A stretch of DNA of 64,000 bases from Kosakonia pseudosacchari (GTDB lineage Bacteria > Pseudomonadota > Gammaproteobacteria > Enterobacterales > Enterobacteriaceae): the NCBI RefSeq assembly GCF_900184035.1, contig NZ_FXWP01000010.1, positions 62,001-126,000 of the forward strand, read 5' to 3'. The notes beneath the pieces were generated by a model. It did not search any database. It saw only the letters and a list, made by a program, of their open reading frames with translations, and had not been told where the DNA came from. Both the position numbers and the translations under genes were made by a program. Positions 45,347 through 54,439 of this stretch are shown here, piece after piece. Each line of letters opens with the position of its first letter. The stretch's first letter is position 1.

Positions 45347-46354
45347 CTAACCGAGCAGTTCTTCTTTCACCTGCATCGCCAGCTCAAACGAGTAAAGCCG
45401 CGCCTGGTGATCAAAAATCTGTCCGTTAACCATAATTTCGTCGGCATCCGTTTCCCGCAGAATTGACTCCAGCCCGTGGCGTACTTTCGCTTTATCACCC
45501 ACCAGCGACATACTCAGCGCCTGCTGTACACCATACTGTTCCGCCGGCGACCAGAACTGATCCATATTTGGGATCGGCGGCGGCAACTGCGCACTTTCGC
45601 CGCGGCGTAATTTCACAAATGCCTGCTGCATTGATGTAAACAGGAATTCCGCATCGCGGTTGCTGTCGGCGGCGACAATGTTGATGCACACCATTGCGTA
45701 CGGTTTTTCCAGCCGTTCAGAGGGTTTGAACTGCGTACGATAAAGATGCAACGCCTGGAACAACATATCCGGCGCGAAGTGCGAAGCAAAGGCAAACGGC
45801 AAGCCCAACTGCGCGGCCAGTTGCGCGCTATACAGGCTTGAGCCCAGCAGCCAGACGGGGATTTTCTCACCGTAACCCGGCACCGGTCGTACGTGCGGAT
45901 TTGGATCGCGGGCATCAAACCAGTCCACCAGTTCGGCGACATCACGCGGGAAATTATCGATATCACCGCTCATATGGCGGCGCAGCGCCATCATGGTGCG
46001 CTGGTCACTGCCTGGCGCGCGGCCAAGGCCAAGATCGATACGTCCCGGATAGAGGGTATTGAGCGTGCCGAACTGCTCGGCAATCACCAGCGGCGAGTGG
46101 TTTGGCAGCATCACACCGCCGGAACCCAAATGCAGGGTTTGCGTATTCGCCGCCAGATAGCCAATCAACACGGACGTTGCCGCGCTGGCGATACCGGTCA
46201 TATTGTGGTGTTCTGCCAGCCAGTAGCGATGATAACCGCGCTGTTCGGCCAGTTTCGCCAAATCCAGCGAATGCGTGAACGCCTCGCGGGCGTTAGAGTT
46301 TTGTGGGATCGGCGCGAGATCGAGCACCGAAAAAGGGATCGTTTTATCAGACAT
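45347..46354 (-). CDS. yhbW: Luciferase-like monooxygenase YhbW
   Basis: Bacterial luciferase-family flavin monooxygenase of unknown substrate, 335 residues. TIM-barrel hallmarks: [20 protein letters not shown] near the N-terminus, [15 protein letters not shown], and [12 protein letters not shown] start at [18 protein letters not shown] (46354), as in E. coli; the frame runs two codons longer. Single gene, convergent with mtr. A role near the ubi genes downstream is possible but not shown. Confidence 0.93.
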   Translation of the reverse strand: MSDKTIPFSVLDLAPIPQNSNAREAFTHSLDLAKLAEQRGYHRYWLAEHHNMTGIASAATSVLIGYLAANTQTLHLGSGGVMLPNHSPLVIAEQFGTLNTLYPGRIDLGLGRAPGSDQRTMMALRRHMSGDIDNFPRDVAELVDWFDARDPNPHVRPVPGYGEKIPVWLLGSSLYSAQLAAQLGLPFAFASHFAPDMLFQALHLYRTQFKPSERLEKPYAMVCINIVAADSNRDAEFLFTSMQQAFVKLRRGESAQLPPPIPNMDQFWSPAEQYGVQQALSMSLVGDKAKVRHGLESILRETDADEIMVNGQIFDHQARLYSFELAMQVKEELLG

Positions 46355-46495
46355 ACACACTCACTTTGCTACAGCATTGTCATCAGATTGAAGGTCTTCT
46401 TCCAGCATGGCGCAATGTGCCGCGCCCGGCCAGAAAAGCTGCAACTTTCATACTGCATTAACTTGTGACAATTCTTGTTAACAAAGTGAGCTTTT

Positions 46496-47374
46496 TTACG
46501 GCTCCAGTACCAGACCCGGCAGCCTGCGCCAGTAGCCGTTACAATCGCTATTAGACGCCAGCGGCAGCGGTGCATGACCCGTTTCATTCGCCTTAAACGC
46601 GTCGAGCATGGCAAACGTCTCGTCACCCATCGGCGACAGGCGCACCATATCCACAAGTCCCTTCATTGAGGTCAGCTCATTACCCAGGTTGTAAACATAG
46701 CCGCTCATCGTCTGAATGCCGTTGAGCACAAAGACTTGCTGGTTCTCTTGCGAAAGGATGCTGCGCCCGTTCGGGTATTTAATGCAGCAGGTTTCGCACT
46801 CATCTTTGGGCCTGTCTTCGGAGCGGGCGGTAAAGCAGCGCGCGGAGTAAGCCAGCGGCAGATGACCGTAACTCAGCACTTCCACTTCAAATTGCTGACG
46901 AATACCCAGGGAATCACACTGATCGAGTAAGTTTTTCAGCCAGTCGCGCGAAAGCTCAACCGGCATGCACCAGCGCACCATGCCTTGCTTGAGCAGTAAA
47001 CGCAGCGTCACCGCGTTATAGCAGTTGAGCGCATGCCCGGCGACAAACGGCAGGTTGCGCTCGGCACACATATTCACCACGCCCAGATCGCTGGCTTCGA
47101 GTAAAAACTCGCCGTTATCAACGTAACGTTTGAGTTCATTTAATTCGGAAGAGGCCTGCACCAGCGCCAGCGTGGAAAGCACAACCTGTTTGCCGCTGCC
47201 CGCCAACGCTTTTGCCATATCCAGCCAGTCGCCCACTTTGGTCGCGCGGCGCTTGCTGCAGACGGCTTCGCCAAGGTAAATCACATCGGCGCGGCTGGTG
47301 GCTGCCTGGCGGTAAAAATCTTCCAGCGTCTCTTTTGGCCAGTAGTAAAGCACCGGCCCTAATGAATATTTCAT
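46496..47374 (-). CDS. ubiV: O2-independent ubiquinone biosynthesis protein UbiV (YhbV)
   Basis: Peptidase-U32-family protein that works with UbiU in anaerobic hydroxylation of ubiquinone precursors. 292 residues from the ATG at 47374. The four 4Fe-4S cysteines are in place: Cys39 (GEAVCSKR), Cys180 (SARCFTAR), Cys193 and Cys197 (DECETCCIKY), matching those known in E. coli. It follows ubiU by 7 nt in the same direction; UbiT is encoded divergently. Confidence 0.95.
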   Translation of the reverse strand: MKYSLGPVLYYWPKETLEDFYRQAATSRADVIYLGEAVCSKRRATKVGDWLDMAKALAGSGKQVVLSTLALVQASSELNELKRYVDNGEFLLEASDLGVVNMCAERNLPFVAGHALNCYNAVTLRLLLKQGMVRWCMPVELSRDWLKNLLDQCDSLGIRQQFEVEVLSYGHLPLAYSARCFTARSEDRPKDECETCCIKYPNGRSILSQENQQVFVLNGIQTMSGYVYNLGNELTSMKGLVDMVRLSPMGDETFAMLDAFKANETGHAPLPLASNSDCNGYWRRLPGLVLEP

Positions 47375-47381
47375 GGTTTTC

Positions 47382-48377
47382 CTACTGCCATTTGCGGTGA
47401 TACGCGCCGAGGGTGGTTTGGGTGCCTTCCGACATCGAACCCAGCGTTTCCATCCACGCCGGTTGCGGCACAAAGTCTTGCGGCGAGGCCATACAGCGGT
47501 CGATTGCCTGACGCCATACTTTTGCTACCTGGCTGACATAGGCCGGGCTGCGCTGACGCCCCTCGATTTTTACCGAGGCAATATTGGCGGCCAGCAGCTC
47601 TGGCAGCAGTTCCAGTGTATTGAGGCTGGTGGGTTCTTCCAGCGCGTGATAACGCTCGCCATCCACCAGATAGCGACCTTTACATAAGGTCGGATAACCG
47701 GCGTTTTCGCCATCCTGATAACGATCAATCAGCACGTCGTTGAGGCGGGATTCCAGCCCCTGCGGCGTTTGCTGCCAACGCACAAAACGTGCCGGAGAAC
47801 AGGCGCCTACGGTATTGGGCGATTCGCCAGTCAGGTAAGAAGAGAGGTAGCAGCGGCCTTCCGCCATAATGCACAAGCTGCCGAAAGCGAACACTTCCAG
47901 CGGTACCGGCGTGACGCGCGCCAGCTGCTTAACCTGGTGAATCGATAACACGCGCGGCAGCACCACGCGCGCCACGTCAAAGTGGCGATGGTAAAAACGA
48001 ATCGCCTCTTCGTTGGTCGCAGAAGCCTGGACGGAAACGTGGCGCTCAATATGCGGATAGCGCTCTGCTGCATATTCCAGCATCGCTAAATCTGCCAGGA
48101 TCAGCGCATCAGCGCCAATCTGCGCTGCCATATCAACGGCACGCTCCCAGCGTTGATAGCCATCAGGATGTGCAAACGTATTAATGGCGATATGCAGCTT
48201 GCGTCGATGTTGGTGAACAAAGCTGACCGCTTCCTGCAGCTTCTTCTCGGTAAAATTGAGACCGGCGAAATGGCGGGCGTTGGTATCATCTTTCAGGCCG
48301 ATATACACAGCGTCGGCACCGTTTTCGATGGCCGCCTTCAGCGCCGGAAGGTTTCCGGCAGGGCAGAGCAACTCCAT
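47382..48377 (-). CDS. ubiU: O2-independent ubiquinone biosynthesis protein UbiU (YhbU)
   Basis: Partner of UbiV; the U32-family complex carries 4Fe-4S clusters and hydroxylates the ring without O2. 331 residues, same as E. coli. Cluster ligands Cys169 (GSLCIMAEGRC), Cys176, Cys193 (GACSPAR) and Cys232 (TLCKGRYL) are all present. U32 motif region: EVFAFGSLCIMAEGRCYLSS. First gene of ubiUV. I found no convincing FNR site upstream. Confidence 0.96.
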   Translation of the reverse strand: MELLCPAGNLPALKAAIENGADAVYIGLKDDTNARHFAGLNFTEKKLQEAVSFVHQHRRKLHIAINTFAHPDGYQRWERAVDMAAQIGADALILADLAMLEYAAERYPHIERHVSVQASATNEEAIRFYHRHFDVARVVLPRVLSIHQVKQLARVTPVPLEVFAFGSLCIMAEGRCYLSSYLTGESPNTVGACSPARFVRWQQTPQGLESRLNDVLIDRYQDGENAGYPTLCKGRYLVDGERYHALEEPTSLNTLELLPELLAANIASVKIEGRQRSPAYVSQVAKVWRQAIDRCMASPQDFVPQPAWMETLGSMSEGTQTTLGAYHRKWQ

Positions 48378-48616
48378 AGTGTATCCTGCAATCAGGGGCG
48401 CTATGGCCCGGATGTACCCCGTGGGGTCGCTAAGTTGTTAATGAACTGGGATTTTAGTTAACCTGTCAGCGACAATTTTTGATTTGAGGCAGTTAAATGC
48501 GTATTGATGGCGCCAATAATCCCCAGCTGTTTATTCGTAATTGTTGATTTGTGCCGCTATGCCATTTGGCGATTGTGGCAAAATAACAGTCATTATCATT
48601 TCAGGGAGTAAAGCTC

Positions 48617-49141
48617 GTGTTGGATAAATTGCGCTCACGTCTTGTTCAGGTTGGCCCGTCGTTACTGAGCGTGCCGGTTAAACTGACGCCTTTCGGCATC
48701 AAACGTCAGGTGCTGGAGCAGGTGCTGCGTTGGCAATTCCAACAGGCGCTGGCGGACGGAGAACTTGAGTTTCTGGAAGGCCGCTGGTTAAGTATCCAGG
48801 TTCGGGATATTGGCCTGACGTGGTATACCTCTGTTGCAGATGGGCAGATGATTGTGCGTGAATCTGCCGATGCGGATGTCAGCTTCAGCGCGGACGCCAG
48901 CGATTTGCTGATGATTGCTGCGCGTAAGCAGGATCCCGATACGCTGTTTTTCCAGCGCCGTCTGGTGATTGAAGGCGATACGGAACTTGGGCTGTACGTG
49001 AAAAACCTGATGGACGCCATTGAGCTGGAGCAGATGCCAAAACCCCTGCGGGTGATGCTGCTGCAGCTGGCGGAATTTGTTGAGGCTGGCCTGCAAGCGC
49101 CGCCTGCAACGACACAACCTTCTGTAGGTGAGCCATGCTGA
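48617..49141 (+). CDS. ubiT: Anaerobic ubiquinone biosynthesis accessory protein UbiT (YhbT)
   Basis: SCP2 (sterol-carrier-like) lipid-binding protein needed for ubiquinone synthesis without oxygen. 174 residues, GTG start (GTGTTGGATAAA) after AGGGAG. SCP2 domain about 40-140: DVSFSADASDLLMIAARKQDPDTLFFQRRLVIEGDTELG. It is divergent from ubiUV and overlaps yhbS by 7 nt. Confidence 0.95.
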   Translation: MLDKLRSRLVQVGPSLLSVPVKLTPFGIKRQVLEQVLRWQFQQALADGELEFLEGRWLSIQVRDIGLTWYTSVADGQMIVRESADADVSFSADASDLLMIAARKQDPDTLFFQRRLVIEGDTELGLYVKNLMDAIELEQMPKPLRVMLLQLAEFVEAGLQAPPATTQPSVGEPC

Positions 49142-49638
49142 TTAGAGTTGAAATTCCCATTGATGCTCCCGGTATCGACGCGCTGCTGCGCCGTAGTTTT
49201 GACGGCGAAGCGGAAGCGACGCTGGTGCACGATCTGCGCGAAGACGGGCTGATCACGCTGGGATTTGTTGCGACCGATGATGAAGGCCAGGTCATTGGCT
49301 ACGTGGCGTTTAGCCCGGTTTCGGTCGCCGGTGAAGAGCTGCAATGGGTCGGGCTTGCGCCGCTGGCCGTTGATGAGCAGTACCGCGGGCAGGGTATTGC
49401 GCGTCAGTTAGTGTATGAAGGGCTGGATTCACTCAACGAGTTTGGCTATGCGGCGGTGGTCACTTTAGGTGATCCTGCGTTTTATAGTCGTCTCGGGTTT
49501 GAGAAGGCGGCGCAGTATGATTTGCACTGCCGTTGGCCAGAAAGCCACGAGGCGTTTTTAGTCCATCGCCTGGCGGATGACGCGTTCAATGGCGTCAGTG
49601 GCCGGGTTGAATACAGCGATCATTTCAATCGTTTTTAA
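49135..49638 (+). CDS. yhbS: GNAT-family N-acetyltransferase YhbS
   Basis: 167 residues with a GNAT fold: [24 protein letters not shown] includes the acetyl-CoA pyrophosphate loop (RGQGIA), then [18 protein letters not shown]. The substrate is not established. It starts inside the ubiT 3' end (7-nt overlap), so the two are co-translated. Its 3' end overlaps convergent yhbQ by 14 nt. Confidence 0.93.
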   Translation: MLIRVEIPIDAPGIDALLRRSFDGEAEATLVHDLREDGLITLGFVATDDEGQVIGYVAFSPVSVAGEELQWVGLAPLAVDEQYRGQGIARQLVYEGLDSLNEFGYAAVVTLGDPAFYSRLGFEKAAQYDLHCRWPESHEAFLVHRLADDAFNGVSGRVEYSDHFNRF

Positions 49639-49927
49639 TGGTCACAGATAACAAGCTTTCCCGCAGCGCCTCGAATGAGCCATCCCCGGCGACGAGGCGC
49701 TCTTTCTGGCGTTTGGTTAACTGCTTAATGCGATACTCCAGCCGTAGCGCCAGAGATCTTTCCCCCACCTCGGCTGAAAAAGCCAACGCCAGCGCGCCTT
49801 TTCCCTGCAACGCTTTTGCGCCTTTGCCGGATTGATGCTGAATAAAACGCCGTGCGACATCGGTGGTAATGCCGGTGTAGAGCATGTTGTCAGCGGTGCG
49901 AATAAGATAAAGAAACCAGGACGTCAT
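49625..49927 (-). CDS. yhbQ: GIY-YIG domain nuclease-like protein YhbQ
   Basis: 100 residues from the ATG at 49927 ([21 protein letters not shown]; the frame is open further upstream). The GIY-YIG motif is present as LYLIRT...LYTGIT with the following Arg of [10 protein letters not shown]. In E. coli it belongs to the UPF0213/SLX1-like group, with nuclease activity reported for relatives. Convergent with yhbS, sharing 14 nt. Confidence 0.92.
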   Translation of the reverse strand: MTSWFLYLIRTADNMLYTGITTDVARRFIQHQSGKGAKALQGKGALALAFSAEVGERSLALRLEYRIKQLTKRQKERLVAGDGSFEALRESLLSVTIKND

Positions 49928-49980
49928 GACGATGTTCAGTATGTTAATGTGAAAGAAAAATAACATGGGGAAGGGAAAAA

Positions 49981-50418
49981 ATGGAGACTCTTGCAGCCAT
50001 TAATCGCTGGCTGGCGAAACAGCATGTTGTCACCTGGTGCGTGGCGAATCGGGGAGAATTATGGTGCGCGAACGCGTTCTATTTTTATGATCCGCAAGCG
50101 GTCGCGTTTTATATCCTGAGCGAAGATCAAACCCGCCATTCACAGATGACGGGTTTGAAAGCGCAGGTGGCGGGCACGGTAAACGGCCAGCCAAAAACCG
50201 TGGCGCTGATTCGCGGCGTGCAGTTCACCGGCGAGATCCGCCGCCTTGACGGCGAGGAGAGCGCGACGCTGCGTGCGAAATATAATCGTCGCTTTCCGGT
50301 TGCCCGCATGTTATCCGCCCCGATGTGGGAAATTCGCCTTCATGAACTGAAGTTCACCGATAACACGCTGGGCTTTGGAAAAAAACTGCACTGGATCCGC
50401 GACTCAGGCGCCGAGTAA
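49981..50418 (+). CDS. yhbP: FMN-binding split-barrel protein YhbP
   Basis: 145 residues, UPF0306 family with a pyridoxamine-5'-phosphate-oxidase-like split barrel: [34 protein letters not shown] and [16 protein letters not shown]. Family members bind flavin; the substrate is unknown. Its last 15 nt overlap the end of the opposite-strand yhbO. Confidence 0.9.
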   Translation: METLAAINRWLAKQHVVTWCVANRGELWCANAFYFYDPQAVAFYILSEDQTRHSQMTGLKAQVAGTVNGQPKTVALIRGVQFTGEIRRLDGEESATLRAKYNRRFPVARMLSAPMWEIRLHELKFTDNTLGFGKKLHWIRDSGAE

Positions 50419-50922
50419 GCGCAGCGCTTCGCGATTAAACGCGGGTAAATCATCGGGAGTTCGGCTGGTGACCAGCTGATCTTTATCGACCACCACTTCC
50501 TGGTCGTAGAACTCCCCCCCGGCGTTTTTCACATCCACCACAATCGGTTTCACCGCCGTGAGCTTACGCCCGCGTATTGCATCGGCGCTGATCAATAACT
50601 GTGGCCCATGGCAAATGGCGAAGACCGGTTTCCCGGTGCTGATGAAGTCCCGCGTGAAAGTCACAAAACGGTCATCGCCGCGCAGATAATCGGGCGAGTG
50701 CCCGCCAGGCAGCAGTAATGCATCAAAGTCCGCCGGGCGCACTTCATCAATGGCTTTATCAATCACCACTTCCGCTTCGCCCTTTTTGCCGTGAATGGTT
50801 TTCCCGGCCTGTTTCTCAATCGTGATAACCTCATGACCAGCCTTACGAAATTCATGTGCCGGAGAGGTGAATTCTGAATCTTCAAACTCGTCGGTGATCA
50901 AGACAGCAATTTTCTTGCTCAT
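50404..50922 (-). CDS. yhbO: DJ-1/PfpI-family deglycase YhbO
   Basis: Stress-protection protein of the PfpI/DJ-1 superfamily; reported to repair glycated proteins and nucleotides. 172 residues. The catalytic cysteine lies in the nucleophile elbow [10 protein letters not shown] (about residue 104), preceded by [13 protein letters not shown]; an acidic residue at [10 protein letters not shown] is the usual partner. Intact and full length. Confidence 0.95.
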   Translation of the reverse strand: MSKKIAVLITDEFEDSEFTSPAHEFRKAGHEVITIEKQAGKTIHGKKGEAEVVIDKAIDEVRPADFDALLLPGGHSPDYLRGDDRFVTFTRDFISTGKPVFAICHGPQLLISADAIRGRKLTAVKPIVVDVKNAGGEFYDQEVVVDKDQLVTSRTPDDLPAFNREALRLLGA

Positions 50923-51042
50923 ACTTCCTCCGTTGTTTTGGCTTCAGAAAGGGAGTTATACATACTGATAACTCACCAGCACACTAAGCCTGGTTCAGCA
51001 GGCTGACATTGCAACACAGATTCATCTGCAAAGGGGGAAACG

Positions 51043-51696
51043 ATGCAGCGTGTATTAATCACCGGTGCCACCGGTCTGGTTGGCGGGCATCTGTTGCGAT
51101 TGCTGAACAGCGACTCGCGTATTGATTCCATTATTGCCCCCACGCGTCGCCCGTTGTCCGGTGTCTCAGGCGTCGAAAACCCACACGATCCGCAACTGAG
51201 TGACGCGCTGGCACTGGTGACGGAACCCGTCGATACGGTTTTTTGTTGCCTCGGCACCACCCGGCGTGAGGCGGGGAGCAAAGAGGCGTTTGTGCTCGCC
51301 GATTACACACTGGTGGTGGATACCGCGCTTACCGGCCTGCGGCTTGGCGCCACGCAAATGCTGGTGGTCAGCTCGATGGGCGCCAACGCGCGCTCGCTGT
51401 TTTTCTACAATCACGTCAAAGGTGAGATGGAAAACGCGTTGATGGCGCAACAGTGGCCGTCGCTGACTATCGTTCGCCCGTCAATGCTGCTGGGGGATCG
51501 GCAGAAAAAACGGGTAAATGAATCTTTGCTGGCACCGCTTTTTCGCCTGTTGCCGGGCAACTGGAAGTCGATTTCCGCACACGACGTTGCCCGCGCCATG
51601 CTGGCACTGGCCTTTTCGCCCGCAAGCCAGCCTACGCGTGTCGTGAAATCCGCGCAGCTACGCGCGATTGCAGCAGATAGCACATTGGCAAAATAG
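51043..51696 (+). CDS. yraR: NAD(P)-binding atypical SDR protein YraR
   Basis: 217-residue Rossmann-fold protein. The dinucleotide-binding motif is [16 protein letters not shown] at the N-terminus, followed by [18 protein letters not shown] and [12 protein letters not shown], which carries a Lys in the SDR position. Related to the NAD(P)H-binding HTATIP2 group. The substrate is unknown. AAGGGGG RBS. Confidence 0.92.
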   Translation: MQRVLITGATGLVGGHLLRLLNSDSRIDSIIAPTRRPLSGVSGVENPHDPQLSDALALVTEPVDTVFCCLGTTRREAGSKEAFVLADYTLVVDTALTGLRLGATQMLVVSSMGANARSLFFYNHVKGEMENALMAQQWPSLTIVRPSMLLGDRQKKRVNESLLAPLFRLLPGNWKSISAHDVARAMLALAFSPASQPTRVVKSAQLRAIAADSTLAK

Positions 51697-51747
51697 TTAT
51701 CACGGCGTACTATTCTCGGGCTTATAAATATATCCCCGGGGAATGTT

Positions 51748-52785
51748 ATGACTGGTCAGTCTTCATCTCAGGCGGCCACACCTGTTCAATGGTGGAAACC
51801 CGCTCTGTTCTTTCTTGTTGTTATCGTTGGTCTTTGGTATGTGAAATGGCAGCCTTATTACGGCAAAGCCTTCACCGCCGCCGAGACACACAGCATCGGT
51901 AAATCCATTCTTTCCCAGGCCGATTCCAGCCCGTTTCAGGCGGCGCTTGATTATGCCATGGTCTATTTTCTTGCGGTCTGGAAAGCAGCGCTACTCGGCG
52001 TGCTGCTCGGCTCGCTAATTCAGGTGCTTATCCCGCGCGACTGGTTGCTGCGCACGCTGGGGCAAAAGCGCTTTAGCGGTACTCTGTTTGGTACGTTGTT
52101 TTCTCTGCCTGGCATGATGTGTTCCTGCTGTGCTGCACCAGTGGCGGCGGGCATGCGGCGTCAGCGCGTTTCAATGGGCGGTGCGCTGGCGTTCTGGATG
52201 GGCAACCCGCTGCTGAACCCGGCAACGCTGGTGTTTATGGGGTTTGTGCTTGGCTGGCATTTTGCGGCAATCCGCCTGGTTGCGGGGCTGATCACCGTAC
52301 TCGGCGTGGCAACACTGGTACAGATACTGGTGAAGGACAGCCCGCAACAATCAGAAGCGGTTGAGATCACCTTACCGGAACCGCAGGGCAGCTTTATGGC
52401 GCGCTGGGGTAAGGCGTTATGGCAACTGTTCTGGAGCACCATTCCGGTTTATATCCTCGCGGTGCTGGTGCTCGGCGCGGCGCGCGTCTGGTTGTTCCCG
52501 CATGCCGATGGCGCGGTGGATAATACCTTGCTGTGGGTGATCTCGATGGCGATTGTCGGCTGCCTGTTTGTTATCCCTACGGCGGCGGAAATTCCGATTG
52601 TGCAGACCATGATGCTGGCGGGAATGGGCATGGCGCCTGCCCTGGCGCTGCTGATTACATTACCGGCGGTTAGCCTGCCATCGCTCGTTATGCTGCGGAA
52701 GTCTTTCCCGGCGAAAGCGCTGTGGCTGACCGGCGGCCTGGTGGCACTGTGCGGCATGATCACCGGCATTATCGCCTTGCTGTAA
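51748..52785 (+). CDS. yraQ: Predicted permease YraQ (UPF0718/DUF318)
   Basis: 345-residue inner-membrane protein with about eight helices. The characteristic motif MCSCCAAPVAAGMRRQRVSMGGALAF (about 112-137) carries a Cys pair at the end of a helix, and a second half repeats the fold (IPTAAEIPIVQTMML). The family has been linked to metal or sulfur handling in other bacteria, but no substrate can be given here. Confidence 0.9.
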   Translation: MTGQSSSQAATPVQWWKPALFFLVVIVGLWYVKWQPYYGKAFTAAETHSIGKSILSQADSSPFQAALDYAMVYFLAVWKAALLGVLLGSLIQVLIPRDWLLRTLGQKRFSGTLFGTLFSLPGMMCSCCAAPVAAGMRRQRVSMGGALAFWMGNPLLNPATLVFMGFVLGWHFAAIRLVAGLITVLGVATLVQILVKDSPQQSEAVEITLPEPQGSFMARWGKALWQLFWSTIPVYILAVLVLGAARVWLFPHADGAVDNTLLWVISMAIVGCLFVIPTAAEIPIVQTMMLAGMGMAPALALLITLPAVSLPSLVMLRKSFPAKALWLTGGLVALCGMITGIIALL

Positions 52786-52802
52786 GGTAAGTTTTTGCGC
52801 GA

Positions 52803-52831
52803 AAAAAAGCCCGGTGAGAACCGGGCTTTTT
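52803..52831. terminator. Bidirectional terminator between yraQ and dolP
   Basis: AAAAAAAGCCCGGT / ACCGGGCTTTTT hairpin with A and T runs on either side, between convergent genes. Confidence 0.9.
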
Positions 52832-52844
52832 CGTCACGGTGAGG

Positions 52845-53420
52845 TTATTTCAGAATCGTAAAGGCGGTGGTCACGTGTTTCACCCCGCTGACGCGGCTGG
52901 CGATGTCCGCGGCGGCCCGGCCTTCACGTTCAGTGACCAGCCCCATCAGGAACACTTCGCCATTTTCCGTGGTCACTTTCACGTTTGACGATTTCACCTG
53001 GTCGCTGCTCAACAATTGCGAGCGAACTTTAGTCGTGATCCAGGTATCGGAAGAGGCCGTACCCAGACCAATCGGCTGACCTTGGCGGATCTCGTTGAAA
53101 ACTTCAGTTGCCCCTTCCACACCCACGGCAATCTGTTTTGCCCGCGAAGCGAGTTCGGTATTCGGCGCCTGGCCAGTCAGCAGCACTTTCCCCTGGTAGG
53201 CGGTGACATTAACACGCGCTTCTTTCTTAATTTGTTCGTCTTTCGACAGCGCGCTATTCACGCGTAGTTCCAGCGTGCCGTCATCCACCTGGGTGCCCAC
53301 AGTTCGCGGATCCGTCGCGGCTTTTGTGCCTACGGCTGCGGAACCTACCACCACTGCGCCAACACAACCCTGTAACAGCAGCGCGGAAATAAGGACTGCG
53401 AGGGGCGTAAATGCCTTCAT
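52845..53420 (-). CDS. dolP: Division/outer-membrane lipoprotein DolP (YraP)
   Basis: Outer-membrane lipoprotein that binds anionic phospholipid, gathers at the division site and supports envelope integrity. 191 residues: signal peptide with lipobox LLQGC (Cys19), then two BON domains (about 45-112 and 120-190; KVLLTGQAPNTELASRAK and GEVFLMGLVTEREGRAAADIA). In E. coli it belongs to the sigma-E regulon; no promoter was assigned here. It lies 9 nt after diaA. Confidence 0.96.
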   Translation of the reverse strand: MKAFTPLAVLISALLLQGCVGAVVVGSAAVGTKAATDPRTVGTQVDDGTLELRVNSALSKDEQIKKEARVNVTAYQGKVLLTGQAPNTELASRAKQIAVGVEGATEVFNEIRQGQPIGLGTASSDTWITTKVRSQLLSSDQVKSSNVKVTTENGEVFLMGLVTEREGRAAADIASRVSGVKHVTTAFTILK

Positions 53421-53429
53421 GTGTACTCC

Positions 53430-54020
53430 TTAATCATCCTGGTGAGGAAAAAGCGTGTTATCAATCAGATCGCATAAGCAATTTACCGTCAGCATGTGCA
53501 TCTCCTGGATGCGCGCGCTGCGATGGGAAGGAATACGAATTTCGACATCCTGCGGCCCCAGCAGACCCGCCAGCTCGCCACCGTCGTAGCCCGTCAACGC
53601 AATGATCGACATATCGCGCGTCACCGCCGCTTCGACGGCTTTAACGATATCGCGACTGTTACCCCGCGTTGAGATGGCCAACAAAATATCGCCGGTATGG
53701 CCGAGCGCCCGAACCTGCTTGGCATAAATTTCATCATGCAGACGGTCATTTGCTATCGCGGTTAAGACCACATTATCGGTATTAAGTGCAATGGCAGGTA
53801 AACTAGGACGTTCTGTTTCAAAACGGTTGATCATGCTGGCAGCAAAATGCTGTGCATTGGCGGCAGATGTGCCGTTGCCACAACAGAGGATTTTGTTGCC
53901 ATTTAGCAGGGAGTGAACCATCGTCATGGCTGCTCGGGAAATGGCATCAGGTAGCGCTTCCGCCGCCGCAATTTGGGTTTGAATGCTTTCCGTAAAGCAG
54001 ACTTTAATTCGTTCGAGCAC
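53430..54020 (-). CDS. diaA: DnaA initiator-associating protein DiaA
   Basis: SIS-domain homotetramer that binds DnaA and promotes orderly assembly at oriC. 196 residues from the GTG at 54020, chosen because AGGG lies 6 nt upstream and the length matches E. coli; the frame runs on to 54047. SIS motifs: [22 protein letters not shown] and [20 protein letters not shown]. It resembles GmhA but has the DiaA context (yraN upstream, dolP downstream). Confidence 0.95.
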   Translation of the reverse strand: MLERIKVCFTESIQTQIAAAEALPDAISRAAMTMVHSLLNGNKILCCGNGTSAANAQHFAASMINRFETERPSLPAIALNTDNVVLTAIANDRLHDEIYAKQVRALGHTGDILLAISTRGNSRDIVKAVEAAVTRDMSIIALTGYDGGELAGLLGPQDVEIRIPSHRSARIQEMHMLTVNCLCDLIDNTLFPHQDD

Positions 54021-54043
54021 GGTAATCCCTATCATTGAGCCAA

Positions 54044-54439
54044 TCATGAGTGGTCGTTAAAGGCGTTGGCTATCCACTCAACATCATTTTCGGTGAAGGC
54101 TACCACATCAAACCGGCAATCCACAGTGTCAAAACTCCCATTGTGCCGGGCCAGCCATAAACGCGCGGTATGCAGCAGTTTGGCTTGCTTGGTGCGGGTG
54201 ACGCTGCTTGCCGCACCGCCAAAACGCGCCGATTTTCGATAGCGCACTTCAATAAACACGGTGGTCTTGCCGTGTCGCATTATCAGATCGATTTCGCCGC
54301 CGCGCTCGCGCACATTGGCGGCGATAAAGTGCAGTCCTTTGCTTTCAAGCAGGCGACGCGCTTTCGCTTCCCACACGTCGCCGGTCTGCTTACGGCTTAA
54401 TTCGCCGGGACGATTTGCCCCTGTTGGTATTTGAGCCAT
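54044..54439 (-). CDS. yraN: UPF0102 endonuclease-like protein YraN
   Basis: 131 residues with a restriction-endonuclease-like fold: [42 protein letters not shown] shows the E...D...ExK-like pattern (GGEIDLI and FIEVRYR, where Arg takes the usual Lys place). Function unknown in enterobacteria. It overlaps the end of lpoA by 43 nt, so translation is coupled. Confidence 0.93.
   Translation of the reverse strand: MAQIPTGANRPGELSRKQTGDVWEAKARRLLESKGLHFIAANVRERGGEIDLIMRHGKTTVFIEVRYRKSARFGGAASSVTRTKQAKLLHTARLWLARHNGSFDTVDCRFDVVAFTENDVEWIANAFNDHS

Noticed and set aside
48378-48616. FNR box between ubiU and ubiT
   Set aside because: I looked for TTGAT-N4-ATCAA because the genes work anaerobically; the best half-site (TTGATTTGAGGCAG) matches only one arm well.
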